DNA from: Desmonostoc vinosum HA7617-LM4
Lineage (GTDB): Bacteria > Cyanobacteriota > Cyanobacteriia > Cyanobacteriales > Nostocaceae
Direction: 5' to 3'
Length of the DNA: 64,000 bases
Assembly: GCA_019359515.1 (NCBI GenBank)
Contig: JAHHHC010000014.1
Coordinates: 62,001-126,000 of the forward strand
The position numbers were made by a program, and so were the translations under genes. Positions 37,411-46,153 of this stretch are shown piece by piece; the first letter of the stretch is position 1; each line of letters begins with the position of its first letter. The notes under the pieces were generated by a model, which was not told the origin of the DNA, made no database searches, and worked only from the letters and a program-made list of their open reading frames with translations.

Positions 37411-38952
37411 CTAAAGTTCTAAACCGCCTTTTTGCATTTTTTGAAATGGATCTAAGATGAAGTCAATTACTCGACGGCGACGGGTAATTACTTCTGCTGT
37501 AGCTGTTTGGCCAGAACTTAATTGAATATGTTGCTTACCACTCTGGAGATAAGGTTTATCGAGGGTGATTTCTAACTCAAAGTTTTCGATACTACCTTGG
37601 GGTGTTTGCTGCACCTTCGTATCGGGTGAAATCCAATTTACCTGTCCTGGCATAACCCCGTATTCTTGGAAAGGATAAGCATCGAACTTGATTTTTACTG
37701 GCATTCCTACTTTCAAAAAGCCGCTTTGCTGGCTGGGCATATTAGCTTTGAGGACAAAACCAGCATCTTTAGGGGCAATCTGAGCAATCCTTTGGCCTGG
37801 GTGTAGTACTACTCCGGGTTTAGAGGCTGGGAACTCAAAAATCATCCCGTCAATGGGCGATCGCACCACTTTTTGCGCTAACTGAAACTTTAAGGATGCA
37901 ATCTGGCTTGTGGTTTGAACGATTTGCGATCGCAGTCCAGTAATTTGTGTCTCTAGGTTGTTGAGTTGTTCTTGACTTTTGAGCGCAGCTAGTTTTCCGG
38001 CTTGCACCACGCTTTCATAGTTGCTCTGTTGTTCTTGGAGTTGGAGTTTTGCTTGGTTGATATCAGACTCGAGCTGATTGATTGTTGCTTGGTAACGATT
38101 TGTTTCTTCGCTTAAGCGCAATTGGGCTTGTTTGATGTCAGACTGTGCTTTTTGATAAAGTCTTTTACTCTCCTGTTGTTCTTTTTTGAGTTCGTCAACT
38201 TGAGTTGCAGAAACTGCACCATCACTCACAAGTTGGCTAAAGCGTTTGACTTGTCTTGAATCTATACCCAAACGAGTTTGGGCTGTCTTTTGATCGTCTT
38301 GAGTAGCGTTAATCTGCTGCTGCGCCTGACTAACTAGCGCCTGTTTTTCTAATTTTTGTAGGTTGTAGTTACTCTGTTTAGCCTTAAAATTCTGCTGTGC
38401 CTGGTTAAGTTGGGCAACTTTTTCTAATTCTTGAGATTTGTTTTGTTGCTCTTGGACATTGATTGTTAACTGTAATTGGTTTTTGAGTAATTCTAGCTGC
38501 GTCTGCTGAGTGAGTAACCCAAATAGCTGAGCTTGAGCTTGTTGCAGTTCTGCTTGCTGCATATCAGATTCTAGTTCCAGTAGAATTTGCCCTGCTTTAA
38601 CGGTGTCTCCTTCTTTGACTCTGACAGCAGTAACCCTACCTCCAAATAAATTATCTAATTTTTGTGTTGCTCCTTTAGGTTCTATGCGGCCTCTGGCGCT
38701 GCCTGTTTCATCCACATTGGCAAACATCGACCAAGGTAGGACAATCACAGCAAAACCCAGCATGACGTACAGTACAGAACGTGTCCAAAGTTTGGGCAGG
38801 GCATCTAGTAGTTCTTCAGTTCCGTAAAACCAATCTTCAGTTTCTGCTTGATGAGCAGTTTCAACAGATTCACCAGGTTCGATGTAAATTTGGTCATCCT
38901 GTTCTGCTTGTTGATCAGCAAGAGCAGAGGATGAATTATGAGGGTGTGGCAT
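37411..38952 (-). CDS. hlyD: HlyD-family periplasmic adaptor of type I secretion
   Basis: A 513-residue membrane-fusion protein. A cytoplasmic tail of ~60 residues precedes one membrane helix (SVLYVMLGFAVIVLPWSMFA). A lipoyl half-motif follows (VTAVRVKEGDTVKAGQILLE), then a long Gln-rich coiled coil at ~130-350, the second lipoyl half (APIDGMIFEF-like, VVRSPIDGMI) and a beta-barrel domain. It links the inner-membrane ABC exporter to a TolC-like pore. The ATG at 38952 lies within the same 27-bp repeat as the DUF4332 start, with no ribosome site; the next in-frame ATG is well inside the protein. It is 157 bp downstream of the ABC gene. Confidence 0.9.
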   Translation of the reverse strand: MPHPHNSSSALADQQAEQDDQIYIEPGESVETAHQAETEDWFYGTEELLDALPKLWTRSVLYVMLGFAVIVLPWSMFANVDETGSARGRIEPKGATQKLDNLFGGRVTAVRVKEGDTVKAGQILLELESDMQQAELQQAQAQLFGLLTQQTQLELLKNQLQLTINVQEQQNKSQELEKVAQLNQAQQNFKAKQSNYNLQKLEKQALVSQAQQQINATQDDQKTAQTRLGIDSRQVKRFSQLVSDGAVSATQVDELKKEQQESKRLYQKAQSDIKQAQLRLSEETNRYQATINQLESDINQAKLQLQEQQSNYESVVQAGKLAALKSQEQLNNLETQITGLRSQIVQTTSQIASLKFQLAQKVVRSPIDGMIFEFPASKPGVVLHPGQRIAQIAPKDAGFVLKANMPSQQSGFLKVGMPVKIKFDAYPFQEYGVMPGQVNWISPDTKVQQTPQGSIENFELEITLDKPYLQSGKQHIQLSSGQTATAEVITRRRRVIDFILDPFQKMQKGGLEL

Positions 38953-38976
38953 AATTCGTAATTCGTAATGACGCTC
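38950..38976 (-). repeat. 27-bp repeat ending in the hlyD start codon
   Basis: Identical, on the minus strand, to 27621-27647. The rest of the 157-bp spacer to the ABC gene is more TAATTCG and CGCTAACG repeat sequence plus a GGGGAATGGGGAG run. Confidence 0.8.
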
Positions 38977-39109
38977 GAGGACTCGCTAACGCTGCGCTAA
39001 CGTAATTCGTAATTCGGAACTTCTACTGAGCGGAGTCGTACCCTACGGGATCTTGCGACAGGAGAAGTATGGGGAATGGGGAGTGGGTGGGAAAGATTTT
39101 ATTTCTCAC

Positions 39110-42100
39110 TTAGCACTCAGCACTCAGCACTTTGCTATAACTGACATCCAGTTGTTGTTGATTTAAGTAGAAGTAATGACCTTTTTTGGCGATTAATTCT
39201 TCGTGAGTACCGCTTTCGACTAAAACACCGTGATCTAAGACTAGGATTAAGTCTGCATGACGCACGGTAGAAAGGCGATGAGCAATCACTAAGCTTGTCC
39301 GTCCTTTGAGAATTGTTTTTAAATTGTTTTGAATTATGTGTTCTGATTCGGCGTCGAGATTACTGGTGGCTTCATCGAAAATTAATAAGCGGGGATTCCC
39401 TAGCAAAGCACGGGCTATTGCTAAGCGTTGGCGTTGTCCACCGGAGAGCATTCCGCCACCTTCACCTATTTGGGTTTCGTAACCCATGGGTAACTGTTGA
39501 ATAAATTCGTCTGCTCCCGCTAGATGTGCTGCTTCTGTAATTTCCTCTAAGGAAGCGTGGGGATGAGCAATGCCGATATTTTCTTTGACTGTTCCGCCAA
39601 ACAAGAAGTTATCTTGATCAACGACACCAATCTGCGTCCGTAGCGATCGCAAAGCAATACTCTTAAGATCATGACCGTCAATTAAGACTTTGCCATCTGT
39701 GGGGGGATATAAACCTAAAATTAACTTGCTCAGGGTTGTTTTCCCTGAACCGCTACGCCCAACAACGGCGATCATTTGCTCTGGTAGAATCTCAAAGCTG
39801 ATATTTTCGAGGATATTCACATCGCTTTCTGGGTGATAGCGGAAAGTCACGTTATCAAAGCGGATATGAGCGCGGAGTGTAGATAAAGGTTTGCGAGAAC
39901 AGGTGAGTAGGTCTTCTTCTGGCTTTGCTTCCAAGACATCGTTTAGTCGTTCTACGGAAATAAAGATTTCCTGCAACTGGTTCCAAACTCCTGCCAATCG
40001 CTTGAAGGGACTGATAACGTTTCCCATCAGCATATTGAAAGCTATCAACTGTCCAATGGTGAGTTCTTGATTAATCACCAGCCATGCCCCATACCACAAC
40101 AACCCCGCAGACATCAAGGTATCGATGCTAGCGCTGATTACTTGCAAACGAATGCCAATTACCTGTGCATTAAAACCTTTTTTGACTAAAGTGTGGAGTA
40201 ATTCTTCCCAATGCCAGCGTACTGTCTGCTCAATCGCCATTGAGCGCACAGAACGAATCCCTGTCAGAGATTGAATTAGATAGCTGTTCTCCTCGGCTCC
40301 AGCATTAAAAATCTCTCTGGACATGCGACGCAAAATGTTTGTACTTGCCAATGCCAAGATGAAAAATGGCGGCACAATCAACAGCACCAACAATGTCATG
40401 CTCTTGTTATACCAGAACATCACTGCCAGATAGATAACTATTGTTAATAAATCCAGGATGATCGATAGAGTTTCCCCTGTGAGAAAACGCTGTATTTTCT
40501 CATTTTCTTCGATTCGCGAAACAATATCGCCAACGTAACGAGACTCAAAGAAAGATAAGGGTAATCGAAACGTGTGTTTGATAAAACCTACCAAAAGTGC
40601 AACACTGACACGGTTCGCTGTATGCGCTAGCAAATATTGCCGCACGGCGTTCATGACAATGCTAAACAATCCAAAAATTATTAATCCTAAACTGACGGCG
40701 GTTAGAGTAATGGTACTGCCCTGTACAATCACTCTGTCTAGTAGTAGTTGGGTAAAGATTGGCGTAATTAATCCGAATACTTGGAGTAACAAAGATGCTA
40801 GAAATACCTCTAGCAGCACTCTCCAATGGGGTTTAACTAAATCAAAGAATCGCCACAAGGAGCTATTTGCTACTTCGGTATCTTGGAGTGCTGCGGTGGG
40901 TTGCAATAGCAATGCATAACCAGTCCAGCCATCGTTGAATTCCGCGCGAGTCAGGTTGCGTTGTCCGATCGCGGGATCGCAGATAATCACCCGTTTTTTG
41001 GTAATCTCATAAACAACAATGTAATGTTTGCCTTGCCAATGAGCGATCGCAGGTAAAGCTTGCTCTGCTAATTTATCTAAGCTGGCTTTCACGGGACGGC
41101 TAATAAAACCGAGAGTTTCGGCCGCTACTGCCAAAGCAGGCAAGGATGCACCGCTATGATTGACGTTGGTTAACTCTCGCACTTTATTGGCGCTGAAATG
41201 CTTACCCCAATGACGGCCGATCATTACCAAACAAGCTGCGCCACAGTCGGAGGCGCTATGTTGAGCAAAGAAAGGATAGCTTTTGGTTAGGCGTTCCCAT
41301 AAATGCCCAACTGCAACCTTGGGTGTGGGAAAATAGGGGTCGCTTTTTGGCTGCGGTTGTGACTGGAAATCTCGCTGTGGAAAGGGTATGACATTCCTAG
41401 CGGAAATCCGTTCTGAGGATGTCTGCGGCTTTGGCGATATCCCCACAAGCATCTGTTCATCGTCTACTAATTCCCCTAACTGTGGACAATGTTGCAGTGC
41501 AGTTTCCCAATCCGCATTTCTGAGAACATATAGGGTGGTGGGTAGCGTTGCTTGCCAGCTGGCTTGTTTTTCTGGTTCTAAAGCCAAAATGTTTCCTGGT
41601 GTCAAGATATAACCATCACAATGCTCTAGTTGACCTTTGTACAACAACCACAATTTGGCATCTGGAGGTAATGAAGCACTCACAGAACCTATTGCTAGTT
41701 GATGCCTCTCAAATAGAGACAGAGCGCCGAGCATTCCCTGGAGCGGCTTTTGACAACAGAGCAGCACATCTGTCATCTCAGCACGAGCAAAAAGGCGATC
41801 GCAAATTATCGGATATTTACACATCACCTCTTGTAAAGCTTTCTCCTCGAAAAAGCCCAGCTTTAAATTCACAGCAGATCTAGCGGCGTAAGGTTGAAAC
41901 TCCTGTTTTCCAAATAAAGTCATCTCGCCAAACGACCCCCCAGTCGTCAGCGTCGTGATTAAATTCTCAGAACTATCCAGCAGTCTGACTTTTCCCGCCA
42001 AAATCAGATAAATTCCCGCCTTTGCCTCCGTTGTTTGCCAGAACTGCCTTGCTACAGTTGGTTCCAAGATTTCCACCGCTGCCAAACATCCGTCAAGTTC

Positions 42101-42166
42101 CTGATGCGAAAGTTTCTCGCCCAAAACTTGATTAAGTTGCTGTTCTAACTGTTGCCGTGAAAACAC
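39110..42166 (-). CDS. Peptidase-containing ABC transporter (cNMP-binding + C39 + ABC)
   Basis: A 1018-residue exporter. Residues ~25-130 resemble a cyclic-nucleotide-binding domain. A C39 peptidase at ~295-430 has its Cys in HSASDCGAACLV (~308), His in HWQGKHYIVVYE and Asp in DPAIGQ, so it looks active. Six membrane helices (~455-735) and a nucleotide-binding domain with Walker A GRSGSGKTT (~800), LSGGQRQRLAIARA and LLIFDEATS follow. It should cut leaders after Gly-Gly and export the rest with HlyD. I start at GTG 42166, which has AGGAGG five bases upstream; a TTG at 42181 overlaps that site. The fused cNMP domain suggests nucleotide control of export, which is inference. Confidence 0.93.
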   Translation of the reverse strand: MFSRQQLEQQLNQVLGEKLSHQELDGCLAAVEILEPTVARQFWQTTEAKAGIYLILAGKVRLLDSSENLITTLTTGGSFGEMTLFGKQEFQPYAARSAVNLKLGFFEEKALQEVMCKYPIICDRLFARAEMTDVLLCCQKPLQGMLGALSLFERHQLAIGSVSASLPPDAKLWLLYKGQLEHCDGYILTPGNILALEPEKQASWQATLPTTLYVLRNADWETALQHCPQLGELVDDEQMLVGISPKPQTSSERISARNVIPFPQRDFQSQPQPKSDPYFPTPKVAVGHLWERLTKSYPFFAQHSASDCGAACLVMIGRHWGKHFSANKVRELTNVNHSGASLPALAVAAETLGFISRPVKASLDKLAEQALPAIAHWQGKHYIVVYEITKKRVIICDPAIGQRNLTRAEFNDGWTGYALLLQPTAALQDTEVANSSLWRFFDLVKPHWRVLLEVFLASLLLQVFGLITPIFTQLLLDRVIVQGSTITLTAVSLGLIIFGLFSIVMNAVRQYLLAHTANRVSVALLVGFIKHTFRLPLSFFESRYVGDIVSRIEENEKIQRFLTGETLSIILDLLTIVIYLAVMFWYNKSMTLLVLLIVPPFFILALASTNILRRMSREIFNAGAEENSYLIQSLTGIRSVRSMAIEQTVRWHWEELLHTLVKKGFNAQVIGIRLQVISASIDTLMSAGLLWYGAWLVINQELTIGQLIAFNMLMGNVISPFKRLAGVWNQLQEIFISVERLNDVLEAKPEEDLLTCSRKPLSTLRAHIRFDNVTFRYHPESDVNILENISFEILPEQMIAVVGRSGSGKTTLSKLILGLYPPTDGKVLIDGHDLKSIALRSLRTQIGVVDQDNFLFGGTVKENIGIAHPHASLEEITEAAHLAGADEFIQQLPMGYETQIGEGGGMLSGGQRQRLAIARALLGNPRLLIFDEATSNLDAESEHIIQNNLKTILKGRTSLVIAHRLSTVRHADLILVLDHGVLVESGTHEELIAKKGHYFYLNQQQLDVSYSKVLSAEC

Positions 42167-42322
42167 AGTTTCCTCCTGCAAGTTTCACATCACCGAATCA
42201 ATGCTGAGTGTTAACGTTGCATATTAGCGTCTTCCCCTGGGAGCCACCCCCGTTGTAGCAAGTGGTGTGGTTTCCCCCATGAGCGACTGGCGTTGAAAAC
42301 CCTCCTTTACTCACTGGACTCA

Positions 42323-42366
42323 CCGCGTCGCTCAAAACGCGAAATTTCAAAAACCTACCCATAAAA
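42323..42366 (+). repeat. Partial GTAGGTTTTT-type element
   Basis: AAAACGCGAAATTTCAAAAA followed by CCTACCCATAAAAG matches the right end of the element at 48130-48249. The left half is missing. Confidence 0.55.
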
Positions 42367-42551
42367 GTTCCCTACTCCCCACTCCCCATTTAAAGATGAC
42401 ACTCAAGAGTTTTTACTGAGTAAGCAAACCTATTCGTTACACAGCTATTGGTGTAACAATTGCTGATTATCAGGTAAATTAACTTAAAAAAACCCAATAT
42501 CTGACAAATCTGGATTTTTCGACAATATTTACTTGTATATCTAATATCAAG

Positions 42552-42767
42552 CTACTTACTTGCTTTTGTAGCTGAAAAGGTGTTGAAAACTTGTTCTTTC
42601 GCGTGCTGTTGTAATTCTCGAAAGCCTTGTATTGACTGTAATAGTGTGGCATAATACAACCCAGTTGCCTTCCAATGTAAAACGTGGACGAACTTGTCCT
42701 TTGCAGCTGTCAAAAGCCTGGCAGCTAATTCAGCAGCTGCAAAATTAATTAGTCCTGCAAACGCTAA
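42552..42767 (-). pseudogene. Possible gene remnant, helical peptide frame
   Basis: An open frame of about 71 codons without an ATG. It reads AAAELAARLLTAAKDKFVHV, then HWKATGLYYATLLQSIQGFR and a Lys-rich end; the composition looks coding and amphipathic. Only a TTG could start it and the ribosome site is weak, so it is either a small unusual gene or a decayed one upstream of the exporter. Confidence 0.28.
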
Positions 42768-42797
42768 TTAACCATTTACATGATGTGCAACTAAATA

Positions 42798-42845
42798 CCG
42801 GGTTCTCTTCCCTAGTGCTTTGCGAGTCTAGGGAAGTTGTCCCGG
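42798..42845. ncRNA. Nested hairpin, possible structured RNA or terminator
   Basis: An outer stem CCGGG/CCCGG and an inner perfect stem TTCCCTAG/CTAGGGAA are separated by a symmetric 5x5 internal loop, with AT-rich sequence after. No coding gene ends here on the plus strand, so it may belong to an untranslated transcript. Confidence 0.35.
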
Positions 42846-44198
42846 ATTTATAAGAAATTTTTATTGTGTTGTGGTCTGCTTTCGATAGCCGCTAAGCCTA
42901 AAGCAGAAAAACACTTAAAAAATCTAAAGCACACCATATGATAATTTGTGGTTTTGCGAATCTCACGAAATCTTGAATCTTAATTAAAACTTTGCTGAGT
43001 AACAAAAATAATAGTGCTTGATTATTTGGAAAAACTCGGATACCGGATCAACCTTGAGTAAAGTTTTTCAAGGCATTTGCACGTAGTAGGTGGGAAACAT
43101 GGCTATAAAATTAGTCCCCAGATATATGCTCTGCATCAGAGATTTACCTCCAATCTCAGCAACATTATTTACTGACACAGCCGAACCTGACTCTAAAACC
43201 TAAATCAAACAGGAAACTCTACACTAATGGGTTAAGTTTCAAAGACCTGCCTAGACTTGACCGTAACCAGTATCTGTGCTTGTACTAAACGAGAGTTACA
43301 AGGGAAGATAGTCACGATAGGGATTTTTGAAGTCTACTAGCAACTCTTATTTTTTAACCATGTGCTAATAGCACTGTTATTTAATTAGCAGATTCTTCTC
43401 TGTTTAGTCAACATACTTTTAAAGTAAAGCAACATTTCAACCGGATTTTAGCTTAATTTTGGCTGATTTAAGCCGGAATATGAGCTTTTTTATGAAATTT
43501 TTGATGAGGGTAATACTTAATAAATTCAAAAACTACTATTAAGTAGCTTTAACTTATACTAAGAAAAGAGTAAAAGGTGGACATAAAAAATACATTTTAT
43601 GCATCTATCTGAAGTAATAGATTTACTTACTTGATCATGTATCCATCTGAAGTAATAAGTTTAAGTATTATCTTACACAATTATGTGATTTGAGAATTCA
43701 AAAAAATCGGTGGTAATCCTGTTATTTCAAGGGTTAGGAGGAATAATTGCCTGCCTCCAAATTCATTAGGTATTAGTCTTAGTTAATTAATACTGGTAAC
43801 TAAATAACTCAAAATCTCGCGGTTATCAAAACATCGATTTGCTTATTTTTATCAAAAGCGGTGGGATAAGTAAAATTACTACTTCTACCCAAGAGCGATC
43901 GCTCTTAAACTACTACAGCAATAAAATTTGATTTGCAGATACAATTTACCAGAGCAAATAAAAGTATCCACTTCCATTGTCAATTCCCACCTAACTAACA
44001 AGTAAGACAAAAAACTTCCAATACTCTAAAATATTCAGTTTCCCAGACCAAATTACTTTAATTGTGTCCTTGAAGTTAACCTAAAAGCCTTGATTTTATC
44101 AAATAAAACTCCAAAATAGAAGAGAGATATTTTGGATTTGAAGTTTCATCTGATCCAAAGTTATTTATTTAAGCTCACTGACTTTTGAGAGGTGAAAA

Positions 44199-44465
44199 AT
44201 GGCTAGGGTAATAATCTCCAATTTGGTTGTTATTAGAGAAGAAAATCTGCTCACTGAACTAGAATCTTGGGAAATGAGGTCGATACAAGGTGGTAATACA
44301 GTAGAAGAAGGTACTGTAGAGAATGGCACAAGAAGAAGACGAAGACGACGGAGAAGCTCACTGACAATCGATTCAACCAATCTATCAGCCACTTTAGATG
44401 ATATCAGCGTTATTCTCGCTGATATTGCCGGTCAATTGGATGAATCACTTCAAAGTTTGGGTTAA
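44199..44465 (+). CDS. Double-glycine precursor peptide with octa-arginine core
   Basis: An 88-residue protein. The leader fits the C39 consensus very well: Leu at -12, Glu -8, Met -7, Ile -4 and GG (LTELESWEMRSIQGG, cut after ~32). The core begins NTVEEGTVENGT, runs into eight consecutive arginines, then a Ser/Thr-rich helix (SSLTIDSTNLSATLDD) to the end. There is no Cys. Abundant Ser/Thr in the core are possible targets of the kinase/HopA1 pair downstream. GAGAGGTG precedes the ATG. I know no named family with this core. Confidence 0.75.
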   Translation: MARVIISNLVVIREENLLTELESWEMRSIQGGNTVEEGTVENGTRRRRRRRRSSLTIDSTNLSATLDDISVILADIAGQLDESLQSLG

Positions 44466-44992
44466 GAAACACATTCTTGAGCAGATTTTTGGAATTGAAT
44501 TTTCCTTATAATCGTGTATTCTAAGTTTAATTAACATTAGAATACACGATTTTTAATGGTAAATATTAATGTCAGAATCTGAGTAAATTCATGAAATTAT
44601 CTGCGTGGTACGCGTTCGCGAAGCATCTCACGCAGAAGCGCAGCGCGAGCGCGATAGGTGGGGAGTGGGGAGTAAAGACCGCAGTAGCTTTCTTGCTCCC
44701 CTGCCTTTCAACGCGCAAATTAAATGTTTAACAGCTTATCTATTAACCTACCCCTGTTAGAGAGAAAAACAAGTGTATTCCACATAATTCACATCTCTAT
44801 TATGTGAAAGAATCTCAGTTTACAAATAAAACTATAAAAGACACAAGTCATTTATTTATGTCTTTTTCAGCCAATTTATAGCCTTGACTTTCTAAATTGT
44901 TCTGAATAAAAATTGCATTAACGGTTAAGCAAAACACAGCTTAATCGATTGCAAAAAAACTTGATTTTAAGCTACTCTTTCAGGAGTTAATC
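44466..44992. other. Spacer between the Arg-rich peptide and the tandem peptide array
   Basis: This gap holds a weak hairpin after the 44465 stop (CGTGTATTCTAA and its complement around 44513-44549), consistent with a terminator. It also has a GC-rich dispersed repeat at about 44605-44660 (GCGAAGCATCTCACGCAGAA). An AT-rich 180-bp leader upstream of the first tandem peptide gene probably carries that gene's promoter. Confidence 0.45.
44513..44549 (+). terminator. Likely terminator after the Arg-rich peptide gene
   Basis: The stem CGTGTATTCTAA / TTAGAATACACG is perfect over 12 bp with a short AT loop and is followed by ATTTTTAATG, a T-rich tail. It lies about 50 bp after the stop. Confidence 0.7.
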
Positions 44993-45223
44993 ATGGCAAA
45001 TATCACTCTTTCTGAACTTCACGTTGGTTCTCAATTGTTTCAAGATTCTGAAAGCTTTCTGAATGAATTGAACGATGTAGATGGAATCTCTGGTGGTGGT
45101 TCTGGTTTCAGTGATTTCTGGGGATTTGACAAGTTAATTGAAGGCTATGTCAATGTATATGCTATTGGCCATGTAACCTACTTAGCTAAATCCTTTAGTT
45201 CAAACGGTGGTTACGATTACTAA
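44993..45223 (+). CDS. Tandem double-glycine precursor peptide, copy 1
   Basis: A 76-residue precursor. The leader MANITLSELHVGSQLFQDSE continues to a double glycine in DVDGISGG (Ile -4, Val -7, Asp -8), the pattern cut by C39 exporters. The ~41-residue core starts GSGFSDFWGFDK, has a hydrophobic middle (EGYVNVYAIGHVTYLA) and ends KSFSSNGGYDY. No cysteine is present, so lanthionines cannot form within it, but several Ser/Thr could be dehydrated. CAGGAG ten bases before the ATG is a strong ribosome site. It is the most divergent of the first three copies. Confidence 0.85.
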   Translation: MANITLSELHVGSQLFQDSESFLNELNDVDGISGGGSGFSDFWGFDKLIEGYVNVYAIGHVTYLAKSFSSNGGYDY

Positions 45224-45253
45224 TAGCTTTGTAGTTAACTACTAAGCTATATA

Positions 45254-45334
45254 GCTCTCCTGGGTTTACAAAATAAAAGCAACAATCTTTGTGATTAACA
45301 AGAGATTTTTGAATTACTAAGTACCCAGGATAGC
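45254..45334 (+). ncRNA. Conserved stem structure between peptide genes, copy 1
   Basis: GCT-c-TCCTGGGT pairs with ACCCAGGA-t-AGC, enclosing an inner AATCTTT..AGAGATT stem. It recurs after copies 2 and 3, with base changes that keep pairing in copy 2. It probably acts as an RNA processing or stability element, or a partial terminator that grades expression. Confidence 0.55.
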
Positions 45335-45378
45335 AACCCCAATTAAATGATTTGTAATAAGCATTTTAGGAGTTAATC

Positions 45379-45609
45379 ATGGCAAATATCACTCTTTCTG
45401 AGCTTCATGTTGGTTCCCAATTGTTCCAAGATTCCGAAAGCTTCCTCAATGATTTGAGCGATGTAGATGGAATCTCTGGTGGTGATTATGGCTTCAGCGA
45501 TTTTTACGGATTTGACAAAATCATTGAAGGTTATGTCAACGTATACGCCATCGGTCATGTAACCTACTTAGCTAAATCCTTTAGTTCAAATGATGGTTAC
45601 GGCTACTAA
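45379..45609 (+). CDS. Tandem double-glycine precursor peptide, copy 2
   Basis: A 76-residue paralogue located exactly 386 bp after copy 1. The leader is almost identical (SFLNDLSDVDGISGG); the core is DYGFSDFYGFDKIIEGYVNV and on, ending KSFSSNDGYGY. Cys-free. Variation is concentrated in the first ten core residues and the last few, while the hydrophobic centre is fixed. TTAGGAG before the ATG is the ribosome site. Confidence 0.85.
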   Translation: MANITLSELHVGSQLFQDSESFLNDLSDVDGISGGDYGFSDFYGFDKIIEGYVNVYAIGHVTYLAKSFSSNDGYGY

Positions 45610-45641
45610 TAATAGCTTTGTAATTAACTACTGAGCTAGAT

Positions 45642-45721
45642 GGCTTTCCTGGGCCATAAAAATCAAAGTAATCTCTGTGATAAATATGAGATTTTTAGAT
45701 TACTAAACGCCCAGGATAGCC
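45642..45721 (+). ncRNA. Conserved stem structure between peptide genes, copy 2
   Basis: GGCT-t-TCCTGGGC pairs with GCCCAGGA-t-AGCC. Relative to copy 1 the closing T-A pair has become C-G, a compensatory double change, and the inner stem T-G wobble has become C-G. Confidence 0.55.
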
Positions 45722-45764
45722 AACAAAATTAAAAAATTTGTAATAAGCATTTTAGGAGTTAATC

Positions 45765-45995
45765 ATGGCAAATATCACTCTTTCTGAGCTTCATGTTGGT
45801 TCTCAATTGTTCCAAGATTCCGAAAGCTTCCTCAATGATTTGAGCGATGTAGATGGAATCTCTGGTGGTAATTATGGCGTTAGCAATTTTTACGGATTTG
45901 ACAAAATCATCGAAGGCTATGTCAACGTATACGCCATCGGTCATGTAACCTACTTAGCTAAATCCTTTAGCTCAAATGATGGTTACGGCTACTAA
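45765..45995 (+). CDS. Tandem double-glycine precursor peptide, copy 3
   Basis: A 76-residue paralogue 386 bp after copy 2. The leader protein sequence is identical to copy 2 (SFLNDLSDVDGISGG). The core begins NYGVSNFYGFDK and from there on equals copy 2. It is clearly the youngest duplication. Cys-free; same ribosome site as copy 2. Confidence 0.85.
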   Translation: MANITLSELHVGSQLFQDSESFLNDLSDVDGISGGNYGVSNFYGFDKIIEGYVNVYAIGHVTYLAKSFSSNDGYGY

Positions 45996-46027
45996 TAATA
46001 GCTTTGTAATTAACTACTGAGCTAGAT

Positions 46028-46107
46028 GGCTTTCCTGGGCCATAAAAATCAAAGTAATCTCTGTGATAAATATGAGATTTTTAGATTATTCAACCCCCAG
46101 GATAGCT
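46028..46107 (+). ncRNA. Conserved stem structure between peptide genes, copy 3
   Basis: GGCT-t-TCCTGGG pairs with CCCAGGA-t-AGCT. The closing pair of copy 2 is lost here (C opposite C), but the seven-pair core and the inner AATCTC..GAGATT stem remain. Confidence 0.5.
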
Positions 46108-46153
46108 ACTAATTAAACTAAACAATTTGTAATAAACATTGTAGGAGTTAGTC

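Larger units (their letters stand above)
42167..44198. other. Two-kilobase gene-poor divergent region
   Basis: This separates the exporter operon (minus) from the precursor/modification operon (plus). It holds a partial GTAGGTTTTT element at about 42323-42366 and a degenerate frame at 42552-42767. A nested hairpin lies at 42798-42845 and several short AT-rich stretches fill the rest. An 8-bp stem CCAAAATA..TATTTTGG lies at about 44112-44137, just before the first peptide gene. No frame above 40 codons has both a ribosome site and coding character. Long untranslated leaders or small RNAs are possible. Confidence 0.5.

Noticed and set aside
43099-43203. 34-codon frame (MAIKLVPRYMLCIRDLPPIS) with a fair ribosome site
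   Set aside because: It is short, has no double-glycine leader or recognisable feature, and lies in a gene-poor region where such frames arise by chance.
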